Below, piece after piece: positions 22,081 through 22,152 of a stretch of DNA of 22,152 bases (positions are counted from its first letter, which is position 1; each line of letters begins with the position of its first letter). The stretch is taken from NCBI GenBank assembly GCA_900769465.1, contig CAAGGT010000202.1, forward strand, positions 1 to 22,152. Direction: 5' to 3'. The stretch comes from Bacteroidaceae bacterium (GTDB lineage: Bacteria > Bacteroidota > Bacteroidia > Bacteroidales > Bacteroidaceae). The position numbers and the translations under genes were made by a program. Below the pieces are notes generated by a model. That model worked only from the letters and a program-made list of their open reading frames with translations, searched no databases and was not told where the DNA came from.

Positions 22081-22152
22081 GTGGCGATGACCTACTCTCC
22101 CACAAATCTTTGCAGTACCATCGGCGCTGTCGGGCTTAACTTCTCTGTTCGG
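22081..22152 (-). rRNA. rrf: 5S ribosomal RNA, 3' part, cut by window edge
   Basis: The minus strand reads CCGAACAGAGAAGTTAAGCC, the conserved loop B/C region of Bacteroidota 5S, then GCCGATGGTACTGC and TGGGAGAGTAGGTCATCGCC, ending GCCAC at 22081. About 72 of the roughly 110 bases are present; the 5' end lies beyond the window, as do presumably the 23S and 16S genes. Confidence 0.95.

Noticed and set aside
21905..22105. Minus-strand ORF beginning MWESRSS
   Set aside because: It runs from inside the real 5S rRNA through its terminator and a 5S remnant, so it is not coding.
1..22152. Prophage or integrative element
   Set aside because: No integrase, transposase, structural phage gene, tRNA target or flanking attachment repeat is seen; the nuclease genes sit within an ordinary-looking operon.

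Overview
The window looks like a chromosomal segment of a Bacteroidales (Bacteroidota) bacterium. Evidence: several -7 boxes of the Bacteroidota form TAnnTTTG, weak ribosome binding sites, the rplU-rpmA-serS order, a one-chain NfnA-NfnB fusion, DUF4230 lipoproteins, and a divergent regulator of the Bacteroidales 'TTLQRLWGY' type. No integrase, transposase or phage gene is visible.

Layout. (1) 1-865, minus: partial ion channel and pyrrolidone-carboxyl peptidase. (2) 907-12608, minus: a long, tightly spaced run of about 18 mostly uncharacterised genes. It encodes lipoproteins, small membrane proteins, a YkvA/DUF1232 protein, a TerB-like protein, two unrelated-looking PD-(D/E)XK nuclease-family proteins, four copies of an unnamed ~100-residue domain (one fused through a membrane segment to an OmpA peptidoglycan-binding domain), two DUF4230 proteins and three tiny ORFs. 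(3) 12661-12956: a structured RNA on the minus strand with its own -7 box and terminator hairpin, just upstream of that run; it is either a regulatory leader or an independent small RNA. (4) 13097-14318, minus: a membrane-anchored eukaryotic-like Ser/Thr kinase with its own terminator, diverging from (5) a putative regulator at 14406-14993, plus. (6) 15051-16623, plus: a promoter-bearing 84-bp tandem repeat, uridine kinase and a lytic transglycosylase, closed by a bidirectional terminator. (7) 16676-21202, minus: NfnAB fusion, seryl-tRNA synthetase, L27 and L21. (8) 21450-22152: terminators, 5S-like remnants and the 3' part of a real 5S rRNA, which is the distal end of an rRNA operon on the minus strand running in from the right.

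The interesting part is region 2 with 3 to 5. The domain sharing suggests one envelope-linked system: the same small domain appears as free proteins and as the cytoplasmic head of the OmpA fusion, and the tail of one nuclease resembles the middle of that fusion. A plausible reading (inference) is a stress or defence pathway joining cell-wall contact, TerB/DUF4230 membrane proteins and nuclease effectors. Two near-identical copies of the small-domain gene, each followed by the same hairpin and a different nuclease, look like a duplicated cassette with exchanged cargo.
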